Assembly (NCBI GenBank): GCA_002403905.1
Contig: DHIR01000011.1
Location: 5,244-34,793, forward strand
Length of the DNA: 29,550 bases
DNA from: Mucilaginibacter sp. UBA4741
GTDB taxonomy: Bacteria; Bacteroidota; Bacteroidia; Sphingobacteriales; Sphingobacteriaceae
Direction of reading: 5' to 3'
A program made the position numbers and the translations under genes. Each line of letters begins with the position of its first letter. Position 1 is the first letter of the stretch. The notes below the pieces were generated by a model. That model ran no database searches. It was not told the DNA's origin and worked only from the letters and a program-made list of their open reading frames with translations. Positions 1 to 7,917 of this stretch are shown here, piece by piece.

Positions 1-1
1 T

Positions 2-1378
2 GGTAATACTAAAGATCTGTCTAAATCATTGTTTTTAAGGGCCATTATTGATAAAGACAATGTGTACCAGGGGCAGCAGATCACGGTTACTTATCGCATA
101 TATACCAAGGTAGATATTCTGCAAAGCCAGGTTAATAAACTCCCGGATTTGACGGGGTTCTGGAACGAAGAGATCAAACCTACTCAGCCGGCCCAGTTTA
201 GGGTCGAAAATTATAAAGGTGCAACCTATAATGTAGCCGATATAAAACAGATCATATTATTCCCGGAACATTCAGGTAGTATCACTATTGACCCGTTCGA
301 GATGACCTTTTTAGCAAGGGTGCAATTGTCGGCCAGGGATTTTATGGACCAGTTTTTGGGTGGTAACGCGCAGGAAGTTAACTACAAAGCCAGGAGCCTG
401 CCGGTTACTGTCCATGTAAAACCCTTGCCTGCCGCAGGTAAGCCCGATAGCTTTGCCGGGGCAGTAGGTAATTTTAATATTGAGGCAACGGTTGATAAGA
501 ATAGGCTTAAAGCAAACGAATCATTAAACTATAAAGTTAAGGTTACCGGCGCGGGCAATATCAAATTACTAAAAAACCTGAATACCGTTTTCCCTACTGA
601 CTTTGAAAAATACGATCCCAAGATCCAGGATACCGTTAACGAAAGGGTAAGCGGGGTTTCGGGAAGCCGGATTTACAATTATTTACTAATACCAAGGCAT
701 CATGGCGATTTTACCATCGACCCAATTAAGTTTTCTTACTTTAACCCAAACACGGGCAGGTATGTTAGCTTAACTACCCCGTCGTTCCCCATAAAAGTTG
801 ATAAGGGACTTAATGAAACTAACGTTACCGCCCTTACCGATGCTGACAAACAGGATGTCAATATCCAGAATAAAGATATCCGCTATATAAAAATCAGCGG
901 TGCCGAATTAAGCAAAGACGGCGAGCTGTTTTATGGTTCGTTTACCTACTATCTGTTGCTTTTGTTAGGGCCTGTTTTATGCATAGCTGCATTGGTTTAT
1001 CGCAACCAGGTTCGTAAAAATAACAGTGACCTGGTTATGGTAAAAAGCCGCCGCGCAGGTAAAGTGGCAGCCAAACATTTAGCCATCGCCCAAAAAGAAT
1101 TACAAGCGCAAAACACCGCTGGCTTTTACGAAGCCGTATTTAAGGGGATGTATGGCTATTTAAGCGATAAGCTAAACATTAACTATGCCGATCTTGATAG
1201 AGTAACCATCGCGGCAGCGTTAAAAGCCAAATCATTAAACGAAGGTTTGGTTAGTCAGTTATTAGATACGCTTGATCTATGTGAAATGGCGCGCTATGCC
1301 CCGGTAACTCATATTTCTGCGCAGGAAGTTTTTGACAAAGCAAAAGGAATTATTAATGCTATTGAAAATGAGATCTGA
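2..1378 (+). CDS. batD: BatD-like oxygen-tolerance protein, 5' end outside the window
   Basis: BatD proteins are membrane-anchored, beta-rich periplasmic proteins of the Bacteroides aerotolerance (Bat) operon; their biochemical role is not settled. The frame is open to the window edge (base 2), and the first visible residues already match the body of the family, so the TTG at 29 is not the start. The visible part has repeated beta-sandwich segments (for example LFLRAIIDKDNVYQGQQ), one membrane helix encoded near 945-1005, and a cytoplasmic alpha-helical tail of about 120 residues. This is the BatD order: extracytoplasmic domains, one TM, helical tail. The gene overlaps the start of batE by about 11 bp, so the two are co-transcribed and probably translationally coupled. 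Further bat genes are expected upstream. Family call is secure; the exact function is not. Confidence 0.88.
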   Translation, partial: GNTKDLSKSLFLRAIIDKDNVYQGQQITVTYRIYTKVDILQSQVNKLPDLTGFWNEEIKPTQPAQFRVENYKGATYNVADIKQIILFPEHSGSITIDPFEMTFLARVQLSARDFMDQFLGGNAQEVNYKARSLPVTVHVKPLPAAGKPDSFAGAVGNFNIEATVDKNRLKANESLNYKVKVTGAGNIKLLKNLNTVFPTDFEKYDPKIQDTVNERVSGVSGSRIYNYLLIPRHHGDFTIDPIKFSYFNPNTGRYVSLTTPSFPIKVDKGLNETNVTALTDADKQDVNIQNKDIRYIKISGAELSKDGELFYGSFTYYLLLLLGPVLCIAALVYRNQVRKNNSDLVMVKSRRAGKVAAKHLAIAQKELQAQNTAGFYEAVFKGMYGYLSDKLNINYADLDRVTIAAALKAKSLNEGLVSQLLDTLDLCEMARYAPVTHISAQEVFDKAKGIINAIENEI

Positions 1379-2126
1379 TCAAATTAAAATAACGTTATGC
1401 TTTTTTGCAATGTTGCTATTGCCGGTGTTGTGCTTTGCTGATAATACCAACTCGGCCAATAATTATTATGCAAAGGGCCAGTATAAAGAAGCTGCTGTAG
1501 GTTACCAAAAATTGGTAAACGAAGGTTATCAATCGGCAGAGGTTTATTATAATTTAGGTAATGCCTATTATAAATTGGGTAACATAGCCCCCGCGATACT
1601 TTACTATGAAAAGGCGCACCTGCTGTCGCCGGGCGATGATGATATTAACTTTAATATCCGTTTAGCAAATTCAAAAATTACGGATAAGGTTGACGAAGCT
1701 CCCGAATTTTTTATCTCTAAATGGTGGAACGGGTTTATTTTAAGTTTCTCTGTAAATGCGCTGAGCATAGCCAGTATATTATTTGTTTTACTGGCATCAG
1801 CTGCGCTGATATTGTATTTTTTCGCGTTTTCTGTCTCCCTAAAAAAAGCATCCTTTTACACAGCTGTACTATTATTTGTACTGGGCGTTGCAACCATTTT
1901 AATTGCTTTTAACCAAACCCGTTATTTTGACAATCATAAACAAGCCATTATTTTTACCAGCACGGTAAATATAAAAAGCGGTCCCAACGATAAACTGGCA
2001 ACCTTATTTGTATTGCATGAAGGCACCAAAGTAAACGTACTGGATGCCAATAATGGCTGGGTAAAATTTAAGCTAGCCAATGGTAATGAAGGTTGGGTTA
2101 AACTATCGGATATTAAAGAGATATAG
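1368..2126 (+). CDS. batE: BatE-like protein: TPR repeats, membrane segments, SH3-type domain
   Basis: This is the second gene of the Bat (aerotolerance) pair and overlaps the end of batD. I prefer the ATG at 1368 because it gives a clean signal peptide (MRSDQIKITLCFFAMLL, then a cut after CFA); an ATG at 1356 in the same frame is the alternative. After the signal come two TPR units (motifs ANNYYAKGQYKEAAVGYQ and VYYNLGNAYYKLGNIAPAI), then two hydrophobic segments in the middle third, then a C-terminal bacterial SH3-like domain (VNIKSGP, GWVKF, EGWVKL). This TPR-TM-SH3 order is characteristic of BatE. It probably scaffolds the other Bat proteins on the periplasmic side. The gene is the last of its operon and runs convergently towards the GH20 gene. 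Confidence 0.85.
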   Translation: MRSDQIKITLCFFAMLLLPVLCFADNTNSANNYYAKGQYKEAAVGYQKLVNEGYQSAEVYYNLGNAYYKLGNIAPAILYYEKAHLLSPGDDDINFNIRLANSKITDKVDEAPEFFISKWWNGFILSFSVNALSIASILFVLLASAALILYFFAFSVSLKKASFYTAVLLFVLGVATILIAFNQTRYFDNHKQAIIFTSTVNIKSGPNDKLATLFVLHEGTKVNVLDANNGWVKFKLANGNEGWVKLSDIKEI

Positions 2127-2144
2127 ATTTAGGCCATAAGGCCG

Positions 2145-2490
2145 GATGCAATTCAAATTGTCGCTAAAGGCTTTTGGCTAAAGCCCTTAGTTTCTTATTT
2201 GTTCTTACCCACCTCATTTTGTTAAGCATGTTTTTTTGACCCATAGGGTCTACCTATTTGTAGCTAATGAAAAGAAAATGTATTGCCCCGTAGCGGGCTA
2301 CCCTTTATCGCCATTTTCGGGGCAATACGGAATAATTGTTGCCAATCCATCGGCTGGGTAGCCTCTATGAGGCAATAAATATTGTTCGTTTTTTTTCTAC
2401 AAAGAGGTAGAGCCTACGGCTCATGGGATTAAGTTAAAGGAATAATAATATTGAGCTTTAGCCAAAATGGCCACAATTTGATTTTGCACC
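2145..2490. repeat. Outer imperfect inverted repeat, arms 2145-2185 and 2452-2490
   Basis: This lies in the 396-bp gap between convergent batE and the GH20 gene. The left arm, read forward, and the right arm, read as reverse complement, share CAAATTGT followed by TTTGGCTAAAGC, with a short insertion in the left arm. Nested inside is a second, better inverted repeat. The arrangement could act as a bidirectional terminator, or it could be a non-autonomous mobile element. No ORF is credible in the gap. Confidence 0.6.
2240..2427. repeat. Inner inverted repeat, arms 2240-2303 and 2356-2427 (MITE-like)
   Basis: The left arm forward and the right arm in reverse complement align over about 65 bases. 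Shared blocks in order are CCCAT, TCTACCT-TTTGTAG, an A-rich stretch, TATTGCC, and GGCTACCC. Each arm carries its own small palindromes (for example GCCTC-ATA-GAGGC in the right arm). A competing perfect 11-bp stem, GTATTGCCCCG at 2280-2290 with its complement at 2318-2328, lies between them. The arms are inverted copies of one unit, which suggests a dispersed repeat family. A search of the whole genome for the unit would decide this. Confidence 0.6.
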
Positions 2491-2522
2491 CTACTGAACT
2501 TGAATTAACCCCCAGCCAGAAA

Positions 2523-4394
2523 TCAATGTGTCTCAAAAGCATCATTTTCGGGATTAACGGCTGATACACTTACTTTACTAATTTGCTTCCCATTTTTAAA
2601 TGTAGCCGATTTGATGATCGCCGGGGTTCTTGTTTCGAAAGGGGTTTTATAAACCGGCGATGTTAAAGCTGGTTCTGACGCATCGGTAGTATAGTGTATT
2701 TCGGGCCTGGAGCTGTTTGTTGTTAGGGTGATGGTGGCTTTCTTGTTCAAAGCATCTATCTTGATATTTTGCCAAACATTATAAGCGCTTTTTGAATAGT
2801 TAATACCCATCGCGTCATAGCGTTTATATTGGCCCTCCATTCGTTCTTTAAAACCTTCCCAGTTTTTTAAGCGAGGCTGTGTCCAGGCTACTTCAGCCAT
2901 CGCGGCTACACGAGGAAATAGCATATATTCCACCTTTTCGGCCGAGTGTATAAACTCCGACCATACATTAGCTTGCACACCTTTAATATACACCGCTTCA
3001 TCTGCCGAAAGCGCGGCGGGAACAGGCTCGTACGCGTACACTTTCTCCAGCGTTAACATGCCGCCTATAGCAATAGGTTCATGGTACGGTTCGCCCTGGT
3101 AATAATCAAAATACATAAAATTGCTGGGGGTCATTACTACATCATGGTGTTGTTTGGCCGCGGCAATCCCGCCCTCAATACCGCGCCATGACATTACCGT
3201 AGCGTTTGGTGCCAGGCCGCCTTCTAAAATTTCATCCCAACCAATAATCCGCTTGTTTTTTGTCAGCAAAAAGTTTTCAATTCTTTTAATAAAATAGCTT
3301 TGCAGCTCGTGCTCATCTTTTAAGCCTTCGGCCTTAATTCTCGCCTGGCATTTAGGGCAGGTTTTCCATCGATCCTTAGGGCATTCATCGCCGCCAATAT
3401 GAATAATTGGGCTCGGGAATAGCGCTGCTACCTCGGTTAATACATCCTCCAAAAATTTAAAGGTTTGCTCATTCCCCGGGCAATAAACATCTTTTTGAAT
3501 GCCCCACTGCAACGGCATTTTAAAAGGGCCGCCTGTACATGAAAGCTCCGGATAGGCAACCAGTGCCGCTAACGAATGCCCCGGCATTTCAATTTCTGGC
3601 ACTACGGTTATATAACGATCCTGAGCATAAGCTACTATCTCGCGCACCTGGTCTTGTGTATAATATCCGCCGTGGGGGTTATTATCAACCTGGTTAGGCG
3701 ATCTGTCGTATTGTGTCCCGGCACGCCAGGCACCTACCTGGGTAAGCTTTGGATATTTTTTTATTTCGATGCGCCAGCCGTGATCTTCCGTTAGGTGCCA
3801 GTGAAAAGTATTTAACTTATACATGGCCATATAATCCAAATACTTCTTAATAAAATCAACTGAATAAAAATACCTGCCAACGTCCAACATTGATCCGCGC
3901 CATTTAAAACGTGGTTTATCAATTATCTCGGTAAATGGTACGGCAACGGTTGATGCATTGCCCACCTTCGCTGGTAATAACTGTTTAAAAGTTTGCAACC
4001 CATAAAATATCCCCTGCGACTTATTGGCCCTGATAATGATACCACCGGAATGTACAGATAGCCGATACCCTTCCTCGCCAAGTGTGTCGGCAGTATGGTT
4101 TAGCGTTAAAACAATGCTGTTAGGCACATTACCGCCTTTATTTGTGCTAATAGCAATTGAATAACCTATAAGATCTTTAAGTGCGCCGGCCATTGTTTGG
4201 GCAATTTTTTGCAGGTCGGCATTGTTGGCGTCAACACGTATGATAGTATGCCTGGATACAATAAATTTTGGAGCAAACGCTTTAACACTTAAAGGGTAAG
4301 GCACAATGGAAAGCGGCTGACGCTCCCCGGTATTCTGTGCACTAAGTGAACTGATATTTATTAACAGGAATATAAATGCTAGCAGTTTTTTCAT
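2523..4394 (-). CDS. Secreted GH20 beta-N-acetylhexosaminidase
   Basis: This exo-glycosidase removes terminal beta-GlcNAc or beta-GalNAc from glycans by substrate-assisted catalysis in the periplasm or outside the cell. The 623-residue protein begins with a signal peptide (MKKLLAFIFLLINISSLSAQ). A GH20b-type N-terminal domain covers roughly 30-150, followed by the catalytic TIM barrel at about 155-505 with HWHLTEDHGWR (198-208) and the catalytic pair D336-E337 in HIGGDE. The tail from about 540 is a beta-sandwich of the chitobiase C-terminal kind (IHYTTDASEP). Length and order fit a complete Bacteroidota GH20. It is divergent from the GH43 gene, sharing a 150-bp promoter region. It is convergent with batE. 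Its substrate within GH20 cannot be read from sequence. Confidence 0.93.
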   Translation of the reverse strand: MKKLLAFIFLLINISSLSAQNTGERQPLSIVPYPLSVKAFAPKFIVSRHTIIRVDANNADLQKIAQTMAGALKDLIGYSIAISTNKGGNVPNSIVLTLNHTADTLGEEGYRLSVHSGGIIIRANKSQGIFYGLQTFKQLLPAKVGNASTVAVPFTEIIDKPRFKWRGSMLDVGRYFYSVDFIKKYLDYMAMYKLNTFHWHLTEDHGWRIEIKKYPKLTQVGAWRAGTQYDRSPNQVDNNPHGGYYTQDQVREIVAYAQDRYITVVPEIEMPGHSLAALVAYPELSCTGGPFKMPLQWGIQKDVYCPGNEQTFKFLEDVLTEVAALFPSPIIHIGGDECPKDRWKTCPKCQARIKAEGLKDEHELQSYFIKRIENFLLTKNKRIIGWDEILEGGLAPNATVMSWRGIEGGIAAAKQHHDVVMTPSNFMYFDYYQGEPYHEPIAIGGMLTLEKVYAYEPVPAALSADEAVYIKGVQANVWSEFIHSAEKVEYMLFPRVAAMAEVAWTQPRLKNWEGFKERMEGQYKRYDAMGINYSKSAYNVWQNIKIDALNKKATITLTTNSSRPEIHYTTDASEPALTSPVYKTPFETRTPAIIKSATFKNGKQISKVSVSAVNPENDAFETH

Positions 4395-4543
4395 GGTATA
4401 AATTTAGTGGTTGGCCCGATATATAAAAACAGCCTAGTTGAAAAACGAAGTTAAACGAAATTTTAATTTATCTGATGGGATATATGGCCTATTGGTTTAA
4501 ATTATAACTTGGACTGTTTTATTAAGAAAAGAATATAAATTAG
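4395..4543. promoter_or_regulatory. Shared divergent promoter region of the GH20 and GH43-type genes
   Basis: About 150 bp, AT-rich, separates two divergently read secreted glycosidase genes, so both promoters must lie here. An imperfect symmetry, GGCCCGATATAT at 4413-4424 facing ATATATGGCC at 4480-4489, could be an operator. I see no convincing match to the Bacteroidota promoter consensus, so individual promoter elements are not placed. Confidence 0.4.
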
Positions 4544-4567
4544 ATGCTGCGTAAAACGGCCAAAAAC

Positions 4568-5623
4568 ATGAAAAGTATTTTATCAAAGCTTGCTGTATTT
4601 GTATTGCTGATTGCTTCTTTACAAACAGCCAGCGCGCAATCTAAAGTAGCTATAGGCACCGGCAAAACCTGGATGTTAACCTACTTTAGACAGCGTTACC
4701 CTACACGTATAGAGATCAATGCTAAAGGCGAAACCGTTGAGGTGCCCCTGCCCGACCCGATGCTGATTGCGCAACTGCACATAGCTCTATCAAGCGATGG
4801 CCGCCATTGGACACCCATAAATGATAATAAACCTATCTGGGATCAGCGTATGCGCGATCAATTTATTCACCGTGGTCCTGATGGTTTATGGCGATTGGTA
4901 GCCACAGGCGGTGGCGGAAGAGGAGAGGGCAGACAATTTGGCCCGGCCTGTTTGTACGCCACCTCGCCCGATTTGATCCATTGGAAGTTTGAGCAGGCCT
5001 TACATTTGATGAAGGATGTAAAGGACGATACCGGCGCGATGGTGCGCAATATATGGGCGCCCGAGTATTTTTATGACGAGGTCACCAAAGAGTACACGTT
5101 GTTATGGTCGTCTACCTTTGAGGATGCGGGCTGGAAACATAGCCGCCTTTGGTACTGCAAAACAACCGACTGGAAAACCTTTACCCCGGCAAAAGTTTTG
5201 CTGGCACCCGGCTACTCCTGCATTGACGGCACTTTAATTAAACAGGGCGATACCTATTACCTGTTCCATAAAGAAGAGGAGTTTAGCCCCGCCACAGGCG
5301 AGCGCCGCGGCATCCGCCTGGCGACTGCAAAAAATATTGAGGGGCCTTATACCGTATATAATGGCCCGTTAAACAAAGGCCAGATAGCCCCCACAATAAC
5401 CGAGGGGCCAAGCGTAATGAAGGACCCGATCAAAAACGGATGGTTGTTGTATTATGATTTCCCAATGGCAGACCATTACGGGATCTCCTCATCGCCCGAC
5501 CTGTTTCACTGGACCATAGAAACAGACATTGCTATACCACCAGATGCCCGGCACGGCAGCGTTTCGCAACTAACCGCCGCTGAGGCAAAGGCATTGTTGG
5601 AAGCGTTTCCGAATAGTAAGTAA
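4568..5623 (+). CDS. Secreted GH43-type five-bladed beta-propeller glycosidase
   Basis: GH43 and related propeller enzymes mostly cleave alpha-L-arabinofuranosides or beta-xylosides by inversion. The ATG at 4568 gives a short, normal signal peptide (MKSILSKLAVFVLLIA... cut after SAQ); an ATG at 4544 adds eight residues and is the alternative. In the 351-residue form, the candidate catalytic residues are D97 (MRDQFIHRGPDG, general base), D220 (SCIDGT, pKa modulator) and E279 (TEGPS, general acid). The RNIWAPE blade motif is also typical. The usual DP after the base Asp is DQ here. The upstream neighbour is the divergent GH20 gene; downstream is the AT-rich HEPN/FRG island. Secretion and family are well supported. 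Specificity is open, and a galactosidase-like activity cannot be excluded. Confidence 0.78.
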   Translation: MKSILSKLAVFVLLIASLQTASAQSKVAIGTGKTWMLTYFRQRYPTRIEINAKGETVEVPLPDPMLIAQLHIALSSDGRHWTPINDNKPIWDQRMRDQFIHRGPDGLWRLVATGGGGRGEGRQFGPACLYATSPDLIHWKFEQALHLMKDVKDDTGAMVRNIWAPEYFYDEVTKEYTLLWSSTFEDAGWKHSRLWYCKTTDWKTFTPAKVLLAPGYSCIDGTLIKQGDTYYLFHKEEEFSPATGERRGIRLATAKNIEGPYTVYNGPLNKGQIAPTITEGPSVMKDPIKNGWLLYYDFPMADHYGISSSPDLFHWTIETDIAIPPDARHGSVSQLTAAEAKALLEAFPNSK

Positions 5624-5935
5624 AGGTGTAGCGCTGTACTGTATCAGCACACATGGCAGATCTGATGCACCCTGATATAGTTGGGTGCATTCAGAATGTA
5701 TATTTATAAATAGCTTAAACTGAGTTGCTTATGATGTTTATTCTTGTGAAATTGGTGAGCTGGTGTGCCAGTAAGACAGTACACTTTGGGAGTAGATTTG
5801 GCAAACGTCGGACGGTAGAGGGAATGGCGGAAAGGGAAGTTTATCAAAATAATTACTCCCATGCACCCCATATAAAACATCTAGTTTTCAATAAGTTAAA
5901 TATTGTCGTTATATTTATTCATAATATTATAACAT
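5624..5935. other. Non-coding stretch with a hairpin after the GH43-type gene; left edge of the island
   Basis: This 312-bp gap holds a perfect 8-bp stem, ATGCACCC at 5665-5672 with its complement at 5683-5690 and a 10-nt loop. It lies about 40 bp after the GH43-type stop and may end that transcript, although no T-run follows. From about 5860 the base composition becomes AT-rich, so the junction with the island probably lies between 5700 and 5900. No convincing ORF or attachment site is visible; the promoter of the island cassette is presumably just before 5936. Confidence 0.5.
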
Positions 5936-6556
5936 ATGTCAACTAACCTACCTTACATTTCGACCCCCGGTGTTTTACCAAAAATTTTAAATAAAATTTG
6001 TGAAGCTACAGTTCCAGAGTCTTTCAATGCAGATTTTCTAGGAACAAAGCTAGGTTTTCCTGGAGGCAATCAACGAGCATTCATCTCTTGGGCTAAAAAA
6101 TGCGCTTTCTTAAATAGTGATGGGACCCCTACTCAACTATATAAAGATTTTAGAAATCCGAATTATCGAGGTCATGCTATGGCAGAAGCCCTAAAAAAAG
6201 GGTATGCTGAAATTTACGTTCGTAACGAATATGCTCAAGATCTATCTAGAGTGGAATTGACAAAAGTTATTTCAGAGATTACGGGATCGCCGCATGACAA
6301 CAGTACAGTTAAGGCAATTGTTGGGACGTATACTTTTGCGAAAGAGTTTGCGGATTTTGAATCAAAAAAAGAGGCTATTATTGATAAAGACGAAAAGCCA
6401 AAATCCGAAAAACCATATGATGATTCAAACAAATCAATAAAGAAATTAAATCTTGGTTTAAGCTATACTATTAATTTGGTTCTACCTAAGACCGATGACC
6501 CTGCAATTTATAATGCAATCTTCAAATCACTTAAAGAAAATTTATTAAATGACTGA
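5936..6556 (+). CDS. DUF5343-family protein, first gene of the HEPN/FRG cassette
   Basis: I read this 206-residue protein as a member of the DUF5343 family, whose function is unknown. The N-terminal ~130 residues hold the family core (YISTPGVLPKILNKI, LGFPGGNQRAFISWAKKC, LYKDFRNP). A lysine-rich linker (about 140-168) is followed by a short C-terminal block (LNLGLSYTINLVLP, NAIFKSLKENLL). The core looks like a winged-helix-like DNA-binding fold, which would suit a regulator or antitoxin; that is inference. There is no signal peptide or TM, so it is cytoplasmic. Its stop overlaps the next gene by 8 bp, so the cassette is translated as a unit. The DNA is visibly poorer in GC than the flanking glycosidase genes, a sign of transfer. 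Confidence 0.7.
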   Translation: MSTNLPYISTPGVLPKILNKICEATVPESFNADFLGTKLGFPGGNQRAFISWAKKCAFLNSDGTPTQLYKDFRNPNYRGHAMAEALKKGYAEIYVRNEYAQDLSRVELTKVISEITGSPHDNSTVKAIVGTYTFAKEFADFESKKEAIIDKDEKPKSEKPYDDSNKSIKKLNLGLSYTINLVLPKTDDPAIYNAIFKSLKENLLND

Positions 6557-7138
6557 TGAAACTATAATTCCAAAAGTTAAATTGTTTTGTTTAGCAAATT
6601 CACTGGTTGAAAACAAACTTGATAAATTAGAAACTGAATTGGGTTTAGATCTGGGACGGGTAGACAAAACCGAAACTAAAAGAAAGATTTCTATTTGCAA
6701 TTTGAAACAGAATTTCGAAATGAAGCCAAAATAATGGCAGAACATTATGAAGTGTTTTATTGCCTAGAAAAATCAATTAGGCGACAGGTTATGCTTTTAA
6801 TGAAAGAGAAGTATGGAGAAAGTTGGTGGGTTGAAAAAATCGAAGAAGAAGTTAAGAAAAATGTAGAAAAAAACATCCAAAGAGAAGAAGACTCCGGCTT
6901 CACTATTAGATCAGAAGAAAAAATTGATTACACAACATTTGGTGAATTGACACAAATAGCAATTAAAAACTGGGAGGCCTTTGACAATTTATTTAAACGG
7001 GGACAGAGAGCCTTTCAAAAAATTATGACCAATTTAAATCAGTTAAGAGGCCCTATTGCGCATTGTTGTCCGTTAGCAGAAGATGAAGTGGTAAGACTTG
7101 AGTTAACTGTAAAAGATTGGTTTAGACTAATGGAATAA
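6549..7138 (+). pseudogene. Swt1-like HEPN protein gene with an apparent frameshift near 6678-6681
   Basis: Two frames together spell one protein of about 195 residues. The first frame (6549-6734) starts MTDETIIPKVKLFCLANSLV and runs to LGLDLGRVDKTET. The family sequence then continues in another frame as KKDFYLQFETEFRNEAKIM and the HEPN domain. Joining them needs one extra A in the run at 6678-6681. From memory of the family, these segments normally form one chain, so I read this as a one-base deletion, either real or a sequencing error. The alternative is genuine splitting: the first frame's TAA overlaps an ATG (6732-6736, TAATG), which could re-initiate translation of the HEPN domain alone. 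The gene overlaps both cassette neighbours. Confidence 0.6.
6734..7138 (+). CDS. HEPN-domain protein (Swt1-like), probable RNase or toxin-type domain
   Basis: This is the intact C-terminal frame of the locus described at 6549-7138. Read from the ATG at 6734 it gives 134 residues, all alpha-helical by appearance. Recognisable blocks are EHYEVFYCLEKSIRRQV, RSEEKIDYTTFGEL, the signature LNQLRGPIAHCCPLAEDEV and a final VKDWFRLME. R105 and H110 form the RX4H motif of HEPN ribonucleases, so catalytic potential is retained even if the N-terminal part is lost. HEPN RNases act in abortive infection, toxin-antitoxin and RNA processing; the target here is unknown. The stop overlaps the FRG gene start by one base (TAATG at 7136-7140). 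A longer TTG start at 6695 is possible. Confidence 0.72.
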   Translation: MAEHYEVFYCLEKSIRRQVMLLMKEKYGESWWVEKIEEEVKKNVEKNIQREEDSGFTIRSEEKIDYTTFGELTQIAIKNWEAFDNLFKRGQRAFQKIMTNLNQLRGPIAHCCPLAEDEVVRLELTVKDWFRLME

Positions 7139-7848
7139 TGAAAAGGAAAACTATAACTTCGTTTAGCAGTTTTTTAAACTATGTTGAGTCGTTAGAATTA
7201 ACACGAATAGACATAATATTATTTCGGGGACAATCCGGTAACGATGCTTTATTACCCAGTATAGCTCGATCTAATTCCGGACTAAACACTACTGAAGTAG
7301 AAAAGGATATGTTAGCAGAATTTCGACGACGTTCTTATTTATTAATTAATAGAGAAATAAAAAGCGATTGGGATTTATTAGTTTATGCTCAACATTTTGG
7401 CTTAAAAACACGTTTGTTAGATTGGAGTAGCAATCCATTAGTCGCTTTATGGTTCGCATGTCAAAATGAGCATAAATTAGATAAAGATTCTTACGTTTAT
7501 ATTTTAGAAGGCGATAAATCCATGATGGTCGATATTGACAAGGATAAATCTCCATTTACAAATGATAAAACAAAAATTTTACGTCCTGTTCTTAATAGCG
7601 AACGCATCTTGGCTCAATCGGGATGGTTTACCGCTCATAGATATTCCAACAAAGCAAAAAAATTCGTTCAATTAGAATCTAATAAAGAACTAAAAACTGC
7701 AATTACACGATTAAAAATTCCTTCAAAAATTAAACTAGACGTTTTAAAAAAGCTTGCCATATTTGGAAACAACAATAGAACCATTTTCCCTGATATACAT
7801 GGATTATGTGCACACATGAATTGGAACTATAGAGATGCTTTAAAATAA
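7138..7848 (+). CDS. FRG-domain protein, last gene of the cassette
   Basis: The 236-residue protein carries the FRG domain, named for a Phe-Arg-Gly motif, here F29-R30-G31-Q32. The second conserved block is AQHFG at 84-88 followed by TRLLDWSSNPLVALWFA at 91-107. FRG proteins are frequent in bacterial defence islands, but the biochemical activity of the domain is not established to my knowledge. No signal peptide or TM is visible, so it acts in the cytoplasm. It overlaps the HEPN gene by one base, showing strict translational coupling. Codon use is AT-rich (one hand-counted line, 7741-7800, is 30% GC), unlike the GH27 gene that follows convergently 69 bp away. It could be the effector or the sensor of the cassette. 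Confidence 0.8.
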   Translation: MKRKTITSFSSFLNYVESLELTRIDIILFRGQSGNDALLPSIARSNSGLNTTEVEKDMLAEFRRRSYLLINREIKSDWDLLVYAQHFGLKTRLLDWSSNPLVALWFACQNEHKLDKDSYVYILEGDKSMMVDIDKDKSPFTNDKTKILRPVLNSERILAQSGWFTAHRYSNKAKKFVQLESNKELKTAITRLKIPSKIKLDVLKKLAIFGNNNRTIFPDIHGLCAHMNWNYRDALK

Positions 7849-7917
7849 GAATTATTTCACCCCCAAGTTGAGGCGAGTATAGCGGGAACAGCTTGGCGTA
7901 CTTTTGACTTTACGCGC

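Noticed and set aside
29..40. TTG at 29 as the start of batD
   Set aside because: The frame is open to base 2 and family similarity already begins there, so the gene starts outside the window.
2127..2522. CRISPR array in the repeat-rich gap
   Set aside because: The repeats are inverted and imperfect, not direct and regularly spaced, and no cas genes are present.
5725..5946. 73-codon plus-strand ORF in the gap before the DUF5343 gene
   Set aside because: It begins at TTG, resembles no family, overlaps the DUF5343 start and spans the composition change at the island edge; probably chance.
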